DNA from: CAZVGZ01 sp964627605
Lineage (GTDB): Bacteria > Latescibacterota > MWCZ01 > CAZVGZ01
Direction: 5' to 3'
DNA length: 64,000 bases
Assembly: GCA_964627605.1 (NCBI GenBank)
Contig: CAZVGZ010000015.1
Location: forward strand, 1 to 64,000
Position numbers and translations under genes: made by a program. The notes beneath the pieces are model-generated. The model was not told the origin of the DNA, made no database searches, and saw only the letters and a program-made list of their open reading frames with translations. Of the stretch, positions 41,804 to 50,527 are shown piece by piece; positions within the stretch are counted from its first letter, which is position 1, and the number at the start of each line of letters is the position of its first letter.

Positions 41804-42430
41804 ATGCCAAAAAATATGCAGGCAGCGCTTGTCTCGCTGTGGTTCATAATCGCGGTATCGGCGGCCCAAACCGGGTCGATTGCAGTGGGGGACTCGTCAC
41901 TGCCGATGCTGTCTATAGGCAGTGAAACACCGGTCTACTTCGTCGTGAGGACGTTAGGTGACCAGAGGTATTTTCTTCGGGACGAGTGTGGGCCCCCAAG
42001 GCGAAGGCAGAAGCTTATCTCTCGCTCGCCGCGTCCTGTTGTTACAAGTTTCTTCGCGACATACTGCGAGCCGTGCAAAGAGGAGATTCCTCACCTTGAG
42101 AGGTTGTCGCAGAAATGGGGCGACAGCGTATCGTTTCTGCTGGTGGATTTCAGGGAGCCTGAAAGGGTGGTGGAGAGTTTCGTTGACAGCATAGGCACGT
42201 CGATTACGATCCTGATCGACCGCTACGGCAAAGCGGCGGAAAGGTTCCTGGTAAACGTGATTCCAACGCTGGTGATCTTGGATCACTGTGGCTATTTAGC
42301 GCTATACCAGAGGGGCCAGGCTGACGATATGGACAGCTTCTTTGCCGACATGGATAGGATGCTTGAGGGTTTGGTAGCTAGATCGCGATCGGACCAAGAG
42401 CAGGCCCTATGTCCGTGGGTGAAAAACTGA
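41804..42430 (+). CDS. TlpA-like periplasmic thioredoxin
   Basis: 208 residues from ATG 41804 (TTG 41801 precedes it). A signal peptide (ALVSLWFIIAVSAA) is followed by an insertion of about 60 residues and a thioredoxin fold: RPVVTSFFATYCEPCKEEIP with the redox motif C-E-P-C, a strand SVSFLLVDFREP, and FLVNVIPTLVILDHCGYL, where the cis-Pro (VIPT) is present. These proteins reduce apocytochromes or other periplasmic disulfides, often in cytochrome c assembly, which fits the many c-type haem motifs in the window. The CEPC active site is typical of the TlpA/ResA class. Confidence 0.85.
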   Translation: MPKNMQAALVSLWFIIAVSAAQTGSIAVGDSSLPMLSIGSETPVYFVVRTLGDQRYFLRDECGPPRRRQKLISRSPRPVVTSFFATYCEPCKEEIPHLERLSQKWGDSVSFLLVDFREPERVVESFVDSIGTSITILIDRYGKAAERFLVNVIPTLVILDHCGYLALYQRGQADDMDSFFADMDRMLEGLVARSRSDQEQALCPWVKN

Positions 42431-42448
42431 CTCGCTCGCCATAAAGAA

Positions 42449-42491
42449 CTCGGACTGCGTTTCCAGCCCATCCGAGATCTGTCGGCAGATC
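42449..42491 (+). promoter_or_regulatory. Two adjacent hairpins in the dapL leader
   Basis: CTCGGA (42449-42454) pairs with TCCGAG (42471-42476), and directly after it GATCTG-TCGG-CAGATC (42476-42491) forms a perfect 6-base stem with a 4-base loop. No T run follows, so it is not a terminator. It is about 55 bases upstream of dapL and not a lysine riboswitch by size. Confidence 0.3.
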
Positions 42492-42544
42492 AGACCCCTG
42501 ACAGACGACAACCACTAATTCCAGAAAAAGAGAAGGTAGGAACA

Positions 42545-43717
42545 ATGAGCATCACCACCAGACCAGCCCAACGGTTGACCAAACTACCCCCATATCTTTT
42601 CGCTGCCATTGACGATCTGAAAGCAGCAGCGATGGAGAAGGGGGTTGATGTGATTTCGCTGGGTGTAGGCGACCCCGTCGAACCGACTCCATCACATATC
42701 ATTGAATCGCTCAAAGAAACTGTGTACGAGCAGTCAAACCACCAGTACCCCTCCTATACCGGGATGATGGACTTCAGGGCGAGCGTCGCTGATTGGTATC
42801 AGTCGAAAGCTGGCATCAACCTGGACCCAGCCTCTCAGGTGATAACCCTCATCGGTGCCAAAGAGGGGATCGCCCACATGCCCTACGCGTTTATCGATCC
42901 GGGTGATGTCGTGTTGGTGCCCGATCCTGCCTATCCGGTCTACAACAACGGCACTGTGATGGCGGGGGGAACGCCTGTGGCCATGCCGCTGTTGGAAGAG
43001 AATGGTTTTCTGCCTGACCTCTCACTGATCGACCCTAAAGCCGCTGACGCAGCCAAAATCATGTGGCTCAACTATCCTGGAAATCCGACAGCGGCCACCG
43101 CCACCACCGAGTTTTTTGAGGAAGTGATTAGGTTCGCAGAGAAACACAATATCGTGGTCTGTCACGATGGAGCCTACACCGAGGTGACTTTTGACGGTTA
43201 CAGAGCGCCAAGTTTCTTGGAGGTCGATGGTGCTGTGGATGTGGGTGTAGAGTTTCACTCGCTCTCAAAGACCTATAATATGACCGGCTGGCGGATCGGT
43301 TGGGCCGCTGGCAATGCGGAGGTGATCGACGGACTGGGCAAGGTCAAGACCAACATCGATTCAGGGGCGTTTCAGCCACTGCAGTTTGCTGGAATTGAGG
43401 CTTTGGAGGGCAATCAGTCGTGTGTCGCCGAGCAGAACGCGATCTACCAGCAGAGGCGCGATCTACTTGTGGACGCTCTTAATTCCATGGGGCTTTCGGT
43501 CGATCTGCCCAAAGCGGCGTGTTACGTCTGGTGTAAAGTCCCAGATGGGTATACATCGGGTGATTTCACTGCGCTTCTAATCGAAAAAATCGGGGTAGTC
43601 ACGACACCTGGAGACGGGTTTGGGCCCTGCGGTCAGGGCTACATACGTATGACCCTGACGGTCGAAACCGATCGTCTTTCTGAGGCGGTGGATCGGATGA
43701 GAACTCTGTCGTTCTAG
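42545..43717 (+). CDS. dapL: LL-diaminopimelate aminotransferase DapL (class I/II aminotransferase)
   Basis: 390 residues from ATG 42545, with GGTAGG upstream. It opens with LTKLPPYLFAAIDDLKAAAM, DVISLGVGDPVEPTPSHIIE, and QYPSYTGMMDFRASVADWY, the pattern of the DapL/AspC-like group. GAKEGIAHMPYAFIDPGD, VLVPDPAYPVYNNG, YPGNPTAATA, and HSLSKTYNMTGWRIGWAAG with the PLP lysine follow. DapL converts tetrahydrodipicolinate directly to LL-2,6-diaminopimelate with glutamate as donor. The following gene lysA decarboxylates meso-DAP to lysine, which supports this call over a generic aminotransferase. DAP is also needed for the peptidoglycan. Confidence 0.85.
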   Translation: MSITTRPAQRLTKLPPYLFAAIDDLKAAAMEKGVDVISLGVGDPVEPTPSHIIESLKETVYEQSNHQYPSYTGMMDFRASVADWYQSKAGINLDPASQVITLIGAKEGIAHMPYAFIDPGDVVLVPDPAYPVYNNGTVMAGGTPVAMPLLEENGFLPDLSLIDPKAADAAKIMWLNYPGNPTAATATTEFFEEVIRFAEKHNIVVCHDGAYTEVTFDGYRAPSFLEVDGAVDVGVEFHSLSKTYNMTGWRIGWAAGNAEVIDGLGKVKTNIDSGAFQPLQFAGIEALEGNQSCVAEQNAIYQQRRDLLVDALNSMGLSVDLPKAACYVWCKVPDGYTSGDFTALLIEKIGVVTTPGDGFGPCGQGYIRMTLTVETDRLSEAVDRMRTLSF

Positions 43718-43852
43718 ATAGTTGCACGGTATGCCGTCTGCCTGACAGAGATCGCTGCTTTTTACCGCCTATCCAATCCCAGGGCTTTAGGGTGCTTACA
43801 GAAGTCGTCGTTAGGGTGTTCTCTTTGTGATTGAGAGGCAGGGATATAGATC

Positions 43853-45136
43853 ATGAACTATTTTGAGGAGCGTGACGGTGTGTTCTGCTGCGAGGGGATC
43901 GACCTGCGGGAGATCGCAGAGGCGGTGGGCACGCCATTTTATGTATACAGCTACAGGACGCTCGTTAGGCACTGTCGGGCGATTGACGGCGCGTTTGGCG
44001 AATACGATCATCTGACCTGTTTCGCCATGAAAGCCAACTCCAACCTTGCGATCCTAGATATCGTCGGCAAGGAGGGGTTGGGTGTCGATATCGTATCCGG
44101 CGGTGAGCTGTTCCGCGCGCTGAAAGCGGGAATCGATCCAAAAAAGATAATGTTCAGCGGTGTAGGCAAATCTGAGAACGAGATCGGGTTCGCTCTCAAA
44201 GAGGGCATTCTCTGTCTTAATGTGGAATCTGAGGCCGAGCTTAAAACCGTGGACAGAGTGGCGCGTGACCTAGAACTTACGGCACCGATCGCGTTAAGAA
44301 TCAACCCGGATGTGGACCCGAAAACACACCCCAAAATAAGTACCGGTCTCAAAGCCGCCAAGTTCGGTATTCCTCACCAGATGGCTCTTTACGCCTATCG
44401 CAAGGCCGACAGTCTGCCTGGGTTGAATGTGATCGGCATCGACTGTCACATCGGCTCGCAGTTGACTACAGTAGCGCCGTTTGTGGAAGCAGCAGAGAGG
44501 CTGCTGTCACTTATAGAGCAGATTCGTGGTGCAGGGATTAAGATCACACTCGCCGACATAGGCGGGGGGTTGGGGATCACCTACGACGCTGAGACTCCGC
44601 CGACGCCGGATGAGTGGGGTCAAGCGGTTGGGGAGATTCTGTCGCCTGCCGGGCTTACTATCGTCCTGGAGCCGGGAAGATCCATCGTCGGCAACACCGG
44701 TGCGCTGGTGACGAAGACGTTGTACCGAAAAACCAACGAGACCAAAGAGTTTGTAGTGGTAGACGCGGCGATGAACGATTTGGCGCGCCCCAGCATGTAC
44801 GACTCCTACCACGAGATCAGGCCGGTTGTCACCCATACGGACGACCGGAATATCACCGCAGACATTGTCGGCCCGATCTGCGAGACCGGTGATGTTTTGG
44901 CCCGCGATCGCACCATAGCAGAACCGTCGGCAGGCGATCTGCTGGCGGTGATGAGCGCCGGGGCTTACGGTTTCGCCATGTCTTCGACCTACAACTCGCG
45001 ACCGCGTGTGCCTGAAGTACTGGTGATGGGAGACCGGTGGGAAATCATCCGTGAGCGCGAGACCTGGGATGACCTGATCGCTGGGGAGAGGGTCGTGGAT
45101 AACACCGAGGATTTGAGGGTTACCCTGGACGCGTGA
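43853..45136 (+). CDS. lysA: Diaminopimelate decarboxylase LysA
   Basis: 427 residues from ATG 43853, after AGGGAT. The alanine-racemase-type barrel has TCFAMKANSNLAIL with the PLP lysine (AMKAN), GVDIVSGGELFRAL, SGVGKSENEIGFAL, and GIDCHIGSQLT with the substrate-binding His. The C-terminal domain has VLEPGRSIVGNTGALVT and GPICETGDVLA with the catalytic Cys at the dimer site (CETGD), and AGAYGFAMSSTYNSRPR. It makes L-lysine from meso-DAP, completing the path started by DapL. The stop codon overlaps the glnD start (TGATG at 45134-45138), so lysA and glnD are coupled. Confidence 0.95.
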   Translation: MNYFEERDGVFCCEGIDLREIAEAVGTPFYVYSYRTLVRHCRAIDGAFGEYDHLTCFAMKANSNLAILDIVGKEGLGVDIVSGGELFRALKAGIDPKKIMFSGVGKSENEIGFALKEGILCLNVESEAELKTVDRVARDLELTAPIALRINPDVDPKTHPKISTGLKAAKFGIPHQMALYAYRKADSLPGLNVIGIDCHIGSQLTTVAPFVEAAERLLSLIEQIRGAGIKITLADIGGGLGITYDAETPPTPDEWGQAVGEILSPAGLTIVLEPGRSIVGNTGALVTKTLYRKTNETKEFVVVDAAMNDLARPSMYDSYHEIRPVVTHTDDRNITADIVGPICETGDVLARDRTIAEPSAGDLLAVMSAGAYGFAMSSTYNSRPRVPEVLVMGDRWEIIRERETWDDLIAGERVVDNTEDLRVTLDA

Positions 45137-47817
45137 TGATTACCGACCTTGGACATAGTATCAAGCGCCTCGACGCCGATATCCGCTCGGGGAAAGTTGC
45201 AGGCGACGAGATCGCTTCGACTCGGGTGCGGATGTACCGAGGTTTTCTGAACCGTGAGCGCGAGCGGCTGTGGTATGAGCATCAAACCGGGGCACGGGGT
45301 CGGCATGTAGTGAACCAATGGACCGCCGTTGTAGACGCAGTTATAGCTGAGGCCTACCGCATGTTCTTGCTGGACAGCGATGGGGACGCGCCACCGATGT
45401 CGCTGGTGGCGGTGGGTGGCTACGGCAGAGCTGCGCTTAATCCGTGGTCGGACATCGACCTCCTGTTTCTTTTTAGAGACCGGGCGCATCAACAGTCGCC
45501 TATTGCCAGGGACATGCTCCATCTGCTCTGGGATTTGGGCTTTGATCTGGGGCACAGTACCAGGACAGTGGAGGAGTCGATCAGTCACGCTGCGATAGAT
45601 CCCATCGCGCGCACCGCCCTGTTGGGCAGCCGTCGGCTGACCGGCGACGAGGGGCTGTTCGATCAGCTGACTGAGAAATTCCACGCAGCGTTTTTGGGGA
45701 ACAAAGGCCGGACGATGGCTGAGGAGCTTTTGGCTCGCATGAACCATCGTCGACGCGAGCACGGTCGCTTCGTACAGATTTTGGAGCCGGATCTGAAGGA
45801 GTCCACAGGCGGTTTGCGGGACGTGCATACTCTTCAGTGGGTTCTTCAAGCTCGCAGGGGAGCTACTCGGCTTGAGGCGCTTTTGGAGCGCCGCTACCTG
45901 TCCAAGCGTGACCTGAGAGTCTTAGAATACGCACTCGATTTTCTCTATCGCGTGCGAAACGATCTGCATTTCCGCCAGCAAAAGAAACAGGATAGGCTGG
46001 AGTTGAGCCTTCAACCGGAGGTGGCGGCGTCGTTGGGGTTTGAGGATGACGCCTTGGCGCTTGGTGTCGAGCATTTTATGCGCCAATACTATTTGGCGGC
46101 CAGGGACATAGAGTTTTTGACGGATGGTGTCTGCCACGAGATGACCCGTCATGTGCCGCGCCATGTAAGAGCGGCTGACAAAGTACGTCGCAAGGCGTTG
46201 GACGACGGCACGTATCTTGTCAGAGGCAAGATGATGGTCCCGGCCAAGTGGAAAGCGTTTTTCGCTGACGACACAAAACGGCTGATGAGTATCTTTCGGC
46301 AGTCGCAGGTGTTCGACGCGCCTCTTAGTAGGACTGCGATTAGGGCGATCCGGTCCAGCCTAAAGCTCGTTGGCGATGACTTTCGCCGTGATCCAGGCAT
46401 GTCCGCGCTGTTCCTCAAAATATTGGGAGACACCCAGCGATTGCCCCGCGTCTTGAGGCTGATGCATCGCGTCGGGTTTCTTGGGGAGTACCTGCCGGAG
46501 TTTGGTCGATTGACAGGTCTGGTGCAGCACGACCTATACCACGCCTACACAGCTGATGAACACACGCTCTACGCCATCGAGAAAGCGTGTGACCTGTCTG
46601 ATGGTACTGGCGAAAGCGGCTTGGGAACCAAGGTTCTGGGGGAGATCGCCCGCCCGGCACTGCTCCATCTGGCGTTGCTGCTACATGATGTTGGGAAGTC
46701 AGGTGGTCCTGGACATCCAGCAAGGGGGGCGGAGATGGCGGTGGCGGTTGGTGGGCGGCTGGGGCTCCCCAAAGATCAGATTGATCTGGTGATGTCCGTC
46801 ATCGCCGAACACCTGCTCTTGAGTCATGTCTCCCAGCGGCGAGATCTCGACGACCCGGCGCAGATGGCTCAACTTGCCGAATCTGTGCCTGATCCAGATA
46901 TGGCACGGCTGCTCTATGTCCACAGCTGGTGCGATATGCAGGCTACCGGGCCGGAAGCTGCGTCTGGCTGGAAAATGTCTCTGCTTGATACCTTGTATCT
47001 GCGGCTTTTTGACTATCTGACCAGCAGCGACACAGGCGCGGCTGGAAAGCACGATCGCGCACAGGCGTTTGACGCTTTGCTTGCTGATGCTATCGGCTCA
47101 AAAAGAGCCCAAAAGCATCTTGATGGGCTTCCGGTGCGCTACCGCTTGACCTACACCGCGGACGAGGCCGCAGCCCACGCCGCCGCCGCCGATGCCCTCG
47201 GCCAAAAGCCCGCCGTGGCGCAATGCTCGGTCGGGGAACCGACCTGGCAGATTGTGGTGTGTGCCCAGGATTGCCCCGGCCTGTTGACGACAATTTGCGG
47301 TGTCCTGACAGTCCACGATCTTAACATACATCGTGCTGAAGCGTTCACCCGAAGCGACGGTGTGGTGTTGGACCTTTTTCAGGTCACTCTTTCTTCTGGT
47401 GCCGCGACAAGGCCGACGCTCTGTATGGATCTGGAGGAGGTTCTTGCTGCTGTGTTGGTGGGTGGGGCCTCGTTGGAAGAGATGATGGAGCGGCACCGAA
47501 AGCGATGGGCCAGACGCAAGATACCCCCGCCGACGACCGGGGACAAGATTATTTTGGACAACGGCGCTTCACAGGCCTACACTGTGGTGGATGTTTTCAC
47601 AGATGACCGAATAGGGTTGCTCTACGACGTCAGCCGGGTGTTGTCGAAAGAGGGCGTTGACATTCATACCGCCCGCATCGGGACTGATGGAGACCGTGCC
47701 GCTGACGCTTTCTACGTCACCGACCTCAGCGGATTGAAGGTGGAGGAGCGGGAGAAGGTGGAGTCAATTCGGAGGGCGCTTCTCGACGCGCTGTCAACCG
47801 ATCGAGTTCAGGGGTGA
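45136..47817 (+). CDS. glnD: Bifunctional PII uridylyltransferase/uridylyl-removing enzyme GlnD
   Basis: 893 residues from ATG 45136 (GTG 45133 is an alternative). The nucleotidyltransferase domain has VGGYGRAALNPWSDIDLLFL (G-G-x12-D-x-D). A helical GlnD-linker follows (LEPDLKESTGGLRDVHTLQW, the family hallmark). The HD domain has LALLLHDVGKSGGPGHPARG (His-Asp) and a later HLLLSHVSQRRD. Two ACT domains end the protein (QDCPGLLTTICGVLTVHDLN and TDDRIGLLYDVSRVLSKEGV), which sense glutamine. It attaches or removes UMP on PII for nitrogen control; no glnB is within the window. Full length is typical. Its coupling to lysA is odd, since nitrogen control and lysine synthesis are not usually linked. 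Confidence 0.95.
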   Translation: MITDLGHSIKRLDADIRSGKVAGDEIASTRVRMYRGFLNRERERLWYEHQTGARGRHVVNQWTAVVDAVIAEAYRMFLLDSDGDAPPMSLVAVGGYGRAALNPWSDIDLLFLFRDRAHQQSPIARDMLHLLWDLGFDLGHSTRTVEESISHAAIDPIARTALLGSRRLTGDEGLFDQLTEKFHAAFLGNKGRTMAEELLARMNHRRREHGRFVQILEPDLKESTGGLRDVHTLQWVLQARRGATRLEALLERRYLSKRDLRVLEYALDFLYRVRNDLHFRQQKKQDRLELSLQPEVAASLGFEDDALALGVEHFMRQYYLAARDIEFLTDGVCHEMTRHVPRHVRAADKVRRKALDDGTYLVRGKMMVPAKWKAFFADDTKRLMSIFRQSQVFDAPLSRTAIRAIRSSLKLVGDDFRRDPGMSALFLKILGDTQRLPRVLRLMHRVGFLGEYLPEFGRLTGLVQHDLYHAYTADEHTLYAIEKACDLSDGTGESGLGTKVLGEIARPALLHLALLLHDVGKSGGPGHPARGAEMAVAVGGRLGLPKDQIDLVMSVIAEHLLLSHVSQRRDLDDPAQMAQLAESVPDPDMARLLYVHSWCDMQATGPEAASGWKMSLLDTLYLRLFDYLTSSDTGAAGKHDRAQAFDALLADAIGSKRAQKHLDGLPVRYRLTYTADEAAAHAAAADALGQKPAVAQCSVGEPTWQIVVCAQDCPGLLTTICGVLTVHDLNIHRAEAFTRSDGVVLDLFQVTLSSGAATRPTLCMDLEEVLAAVLVGGASLEEMMERHRKRWARRKIPPPTTGDKIILDNGASQAYTVVDVFTDDRIGLLYDVSRVLSKEGVDIHTARIGTDGDRAADAFYVTDLSGLKVEEREKVESIRRALLDALSTDRVQG

Positions 47818-47864
47818 CTGGTGTCCCATTACAAAAAAAATCTTTCAAAAATTCCGGGGGTCAC

Positions 47865-47893
47865 TTGACAACCCTCGCATGTAGCGCTATCTT
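47865..47893 (+). promoter_or_regulatory. Sigma-70-type promoter of rho
   Basis: TTGACA at 47865-47870, 17 bases, then TATCTT at 47888-47893, in the only long gene-free stretch of this block. It would give a leader of about 330 bases before rho. Confidence 0.65.
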
Positions 47894-48231
47894 AGCTGTG
47901 TCGAGGGCTGCCACACCGCATCGTGTAATCAGCCAAAGCGGCGCGCCCTCGGGACCTCTTCCGGCAATCTCCCATTAGGAATGTCGATTCACTGCGTCGA
48001 GTTCTCGACGTCCGCGCTACATTCAATTAATCCAAGAGGACATAGGCATCTTTGTGGCATAGTCACCGCCCATTTGGTGCGGCCTAACCTCACGATCTTA
48101 CCGAGCGTTCCTGACCTTAACAGAGTGATACCAAACGCTTTGAAAAAATATCTCGCGGATTTGCCGCGTCCACACCCCCACACACTCCTATTCCCGCCCA
48201 AGGCCGGCTCTCGGCCAACGGAGGTTCATCC
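47894..48231 (+). other. Long leader region of rho, no supported gene
   Basis: Downstream of the promoter there is no convincing gene; a short frame at 47981-48235 overlaps the rho start and has no known homologue character. The stretch CGTCGA-GTTC-TCGACG near 47995-48012 can form a small hairpin. In E. coli rho has an autoregulated leader, so this segment may serve the same end. Confidence 0.4.
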
Positions 48232-49485
48232 GTGAATCTAGTTGAACTAAAAAAGAAGACCATCGGTGAGTTGAACGAAATCGCCGCTGGTTTGGGTATT
48301 GAAGATCATTCAGGCTATACCATACAGGAGTTGATCTTCAAAATTCTCGGCGCACAGACCGCAAAGAGCGGCTACATATTCGCCGAAGGCGTTTTGGAGA
48401 TCTTGGAGCAGGGCAATGGCTTTCTGAGGTCTCCAGACTACAACTATCTGCCTGGGCCCGATGATATATACGTCAGCCAATCGCAGATCAAACGGTTCGG
48501 TCTTAGGACTGGGGACACGGTTGCCGGTCAGATAAGACCCCCCAAAGAGTCTGAGAGGCATTTTGCTCTGCTCAGGGTCGAGGCGGTCAATTTCGAGAAC
48601 CCAGAGCTGGCGAAAGAGAAAACGCTATTTGAGAACCTGACCCCTCTGTTTCCCGAAGAACGTTTCAATCTCGAACGATATCCGAACGACTACTCTACGC
48701 GCATCGTGAACCTGCTATCGCCCATCGGCAAGGGGCAGCGTGGGCTTATAGTGTCACCGCCAAAAGCTGGCAAGACGATTCTTCTTCAGCAGATCGCAAA
48801 CAGCATCACCGCGAACCATCCAGAAGTGAAGCTCATTATCCTTCTGATCGCCGAACGCCCCGAAGAAGTGACCGACATGAAGCGCACAGTCGAAGGCGAC
48901 GTGGAAGTGATCGCGGCGACATTTGATGAGCCTGCGACTCGGCATGTCCAAGTTTCCGACATGGCGATCGAAAAAGCGCGCAGACTTGCTGAGTATGGTC
49001 TGGATGTTGTGATTTTGATGGATAGCATCACTCGATTGGCTCGTGCGCACAACGAGGTGATCCCCCACAGCGGCAGGATTCTGTCTGGTGGTGTCGATGC
49101 CAACGCGTTACAGAAGCCCAAACAGTTCTTCGGTGCTGCGCGCAATGTGGAGGAGGGCGGGAGCCTGACCATCATTGCCACGGCATTGATCGACACCGGC
49201 AGCCGTATGGATGAGGTGATTTTCGAGGAGTTCAAAGGCACAGGGAACATGGAGCTTCTGCTCGACCGGCGGTTGGCAGAGCGGCGCACATTTCCGGCTA
49301 TTGACGTCAATAGATCTGGCACTCGCCGCGAAGAGCTGCTCCTGGATGAAAAGGAACTTCAAAGGCTCTGGGTGCTTCGCAAAGTGCTCGCTGGGATGCA
49401 AACAGTAGATGCGATGGAGTTTCTGCTGGACCGAATGCGTGGCACCAAGTCCAACGCTGAGTTTGTCGAGATGATGAATGGCTGA
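48232..49485 (+). CDS. rho: Transcription termination factor Rho
   Basis: 417 residues from GTG 48232, with GGAGG 7 bases upstream. The N-terminal domain (MNLVELKKKTIGELNEIAAGLGI) and the OB-fold (EGVLEILEQGNGFLRSPDYNYLPGPDDIYVS-type, RNP-like) bind RNA. The ATPase has Walker A at SPPKAGKT and GKGQRGLIVSPP, Walker B LDVVILMDSITRLARAHN, and the R-loop ERRTFPAIDVNRSGTRREELLL. Length is normal (about 420). It unwinds RNA from RNA polymerase at C-rich sites. Its last codons overlap the start of a broken glycosyltransferase. Confidence 0.97.
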   Translation: MNLVELKKKTIGELNEIAAGLGIEDHSGYTIQELIFKILGAQTAKSGYIFAEGVLEILEQGNGFLRSPDYNYLPGPDDIYVSQSQIKRFGLRTGDTVAGQIRPPKESERHFALLRVEAVNFENPELAKEKTLFENLTPLFPEERFNLERYPNDYSTRIVNLLSPIGKGQRGLIVSPPKAGKTILLQQIANSITANHPEVKLIILLIAERPEEVTDMKRTVEGDVEVIAATFDEPATRHVQVSDMAIEKARRLAEYGLDVVILMDSITRLARAHNEVIPHSGRILSGGVDANALQKPKQFFGAARNVEEGGSLTIIATALIDTGSRMDEVIFEEFKGTGNMELLLDRRLAERRTFPAIDVNRSGTRREELLLDEKELQRLWVLRKVLAGMQTVDAMEFLLDRMRGTKSNAEFVEMMNG

Positions 49486-50165
49486 TAAGCATCCCCTCAG
49501 GCCACTGACTCTTCCTACGAACATCGAATCCCACTCGCCTCCCACTGGCGTACTGTCCTGATCGGTCTGTTTCTACTGGCCTTCACAGTGCGGGTATTGG
49601 CCACTTTTGCCACTGTTGGTTTGGACTCCGGCCCCAGGCTCGGCAGCGACGAAATTCACTACGTAGGCTCGCCCGAAACTTGGCGCTTGGTGAAGGTTAC
49701 AGATATCAAGGGTTGCTCACGAGTCGTCGCCCGCCTGCCGTTCCGACAGTTTTTGCTGCTGTGATGTCCGTGGCTGGAGATGGGAACTATCTGGCGCTCA
49801 GACTGGTCAATATTCTTTTCGTGTCGCTGACCCCTCTGATAATCTGCCTCATAGCGAAGAGGATGGGGTCTCCTGGTGCAGGCGTGGTAGCCGGGGCGGC
49901 AATTGCGGTATTTCCAACTCAGGTAGGTCAGGATATTACCCTCCTATCTGAACCGATCTACGTGTTTCTGCACATGGCGACCGCGTTATTGGACTTGGGC
50001 TTGCTCACCGATGGTACATGGAAAACTGGTCTCTTGGCTGGAACTGTCAACGGAGCTGTTGCACTGGCTAGGCCCGCGGCTCTGGTCTGGCCTCTATTTG
50101 TAGGGATCATGCTGTTCGTGGTGCGTCGCTGGAGAGGGACGTTGGTGATCGTGGTGGTCGAACCG
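49478..50165 (+). pseudogene. GT39-like membrane glycosyltransferase remnant, frameshifted and truncated
   Basis: ATG 49478 overlaps rho by 8 bases and reads MADKHPLRPLTLPTNI before a stop. Then, in the next frame, WRTVLIGLFLLAFTVRVLAT and GPRLGSDEIHYVG (first helix and the DE-x-x-Y acid motif of GT39/ArnT), then in another frame RLARNLALGEGYRYQGLL and about five helices (GSPGAGVVAGAAIAVFPTQVG, LLAGTVNGAVALARPAAL). Two frameshifts are needed and the C-terminal half, over 200 residues, is missing, so the gene is dead. Normal GT39-like proteins are about 500 residues. The end merges into the rpmE promoter region. Confidence 0.7.
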
Positions 50166-50176
50166 CCGGACCTCGG

Positions 50177-50235
50177 TTGCGTAGTCGAGGTGAACTGCCG
50201 TATATTAATAGTTTGCCGCGCCCCAATCGCGGCAA
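50177..50235 (+). promoter_or_regulatory. rpmE promoter and leader hairpin
   Basis: TTGCGT at 50177-50182, 18 bases, then TATATT at 50201-50206 give a plausible promoter. Just after it, TTGCCGCG-CCCCAAT-CGCGGCAA (50213-50235) is a perfect 8-base stem with a 7-base loop in the transcribed leader, about 40 bases before the rpmE start. No T run follows. Confidence 0.5.
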
Positions 50236-50274
50236 CCAGTATGCAGTTGTGACCCCGAAGGCAAAGGATTGAAG

Positions 50275-50484
50275 ATGAAATCTGGGATACATCCCGAATA
50301 CGTGGAAACCAGGGTGCATTGTGCGTGTGGCAACGAGGTCGATACAAGATCGACGGTGCCACGCATCAATGTGGAAATCTGTTCTGCGTGTCACCCGTTC
50401 TACACCGGCAAACAGAAGCTCGTGGATACCGCCGGTCGCGTGGAGAGTTTCCGACGTCGTTACGGTACCAGGGAAGACTCCTAA
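50275..50484 (+). CDS. rpmE: 50S ribosomal protein bL31, zinc-binding type
   Basis: 69 residues from ATG 50275. It reads MKSGIHPEYVETRVHCACGN and later INVEICSACHPFYTGKQKLV, with four cysteines in C-x-C and C-x-x-C pairs, so this is the zinc-binding (C+) form used when zinc is adequate. The typical LVDTAGRVESFRRRYG tail is present. It is followed by a GT4 gene and prfA, the common rpmE-prfA neighbourhood. A leader hairpin upstream may mediate autoregulation by L31, as reported in E. coli. Confidence 0.95.
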   Translation: MKSGIHPEYVETRVHCACGNEVDTRSTVPRINVEICSACHPFYTGKQKLVDTAGRVESFRRRYGTREDS

Positions 50485-50527
50485 AGCTGAATTGCGCTCA
50501 TTCTGGGCGGTGTCAAATTGACGTTTC

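Noticed and set aside
47981..48235. 84-codon frame upstream of rho
   Set aside because: Overlaps the rho ribosome site and start, and reads as Pro/His-rich sequence without domain character.
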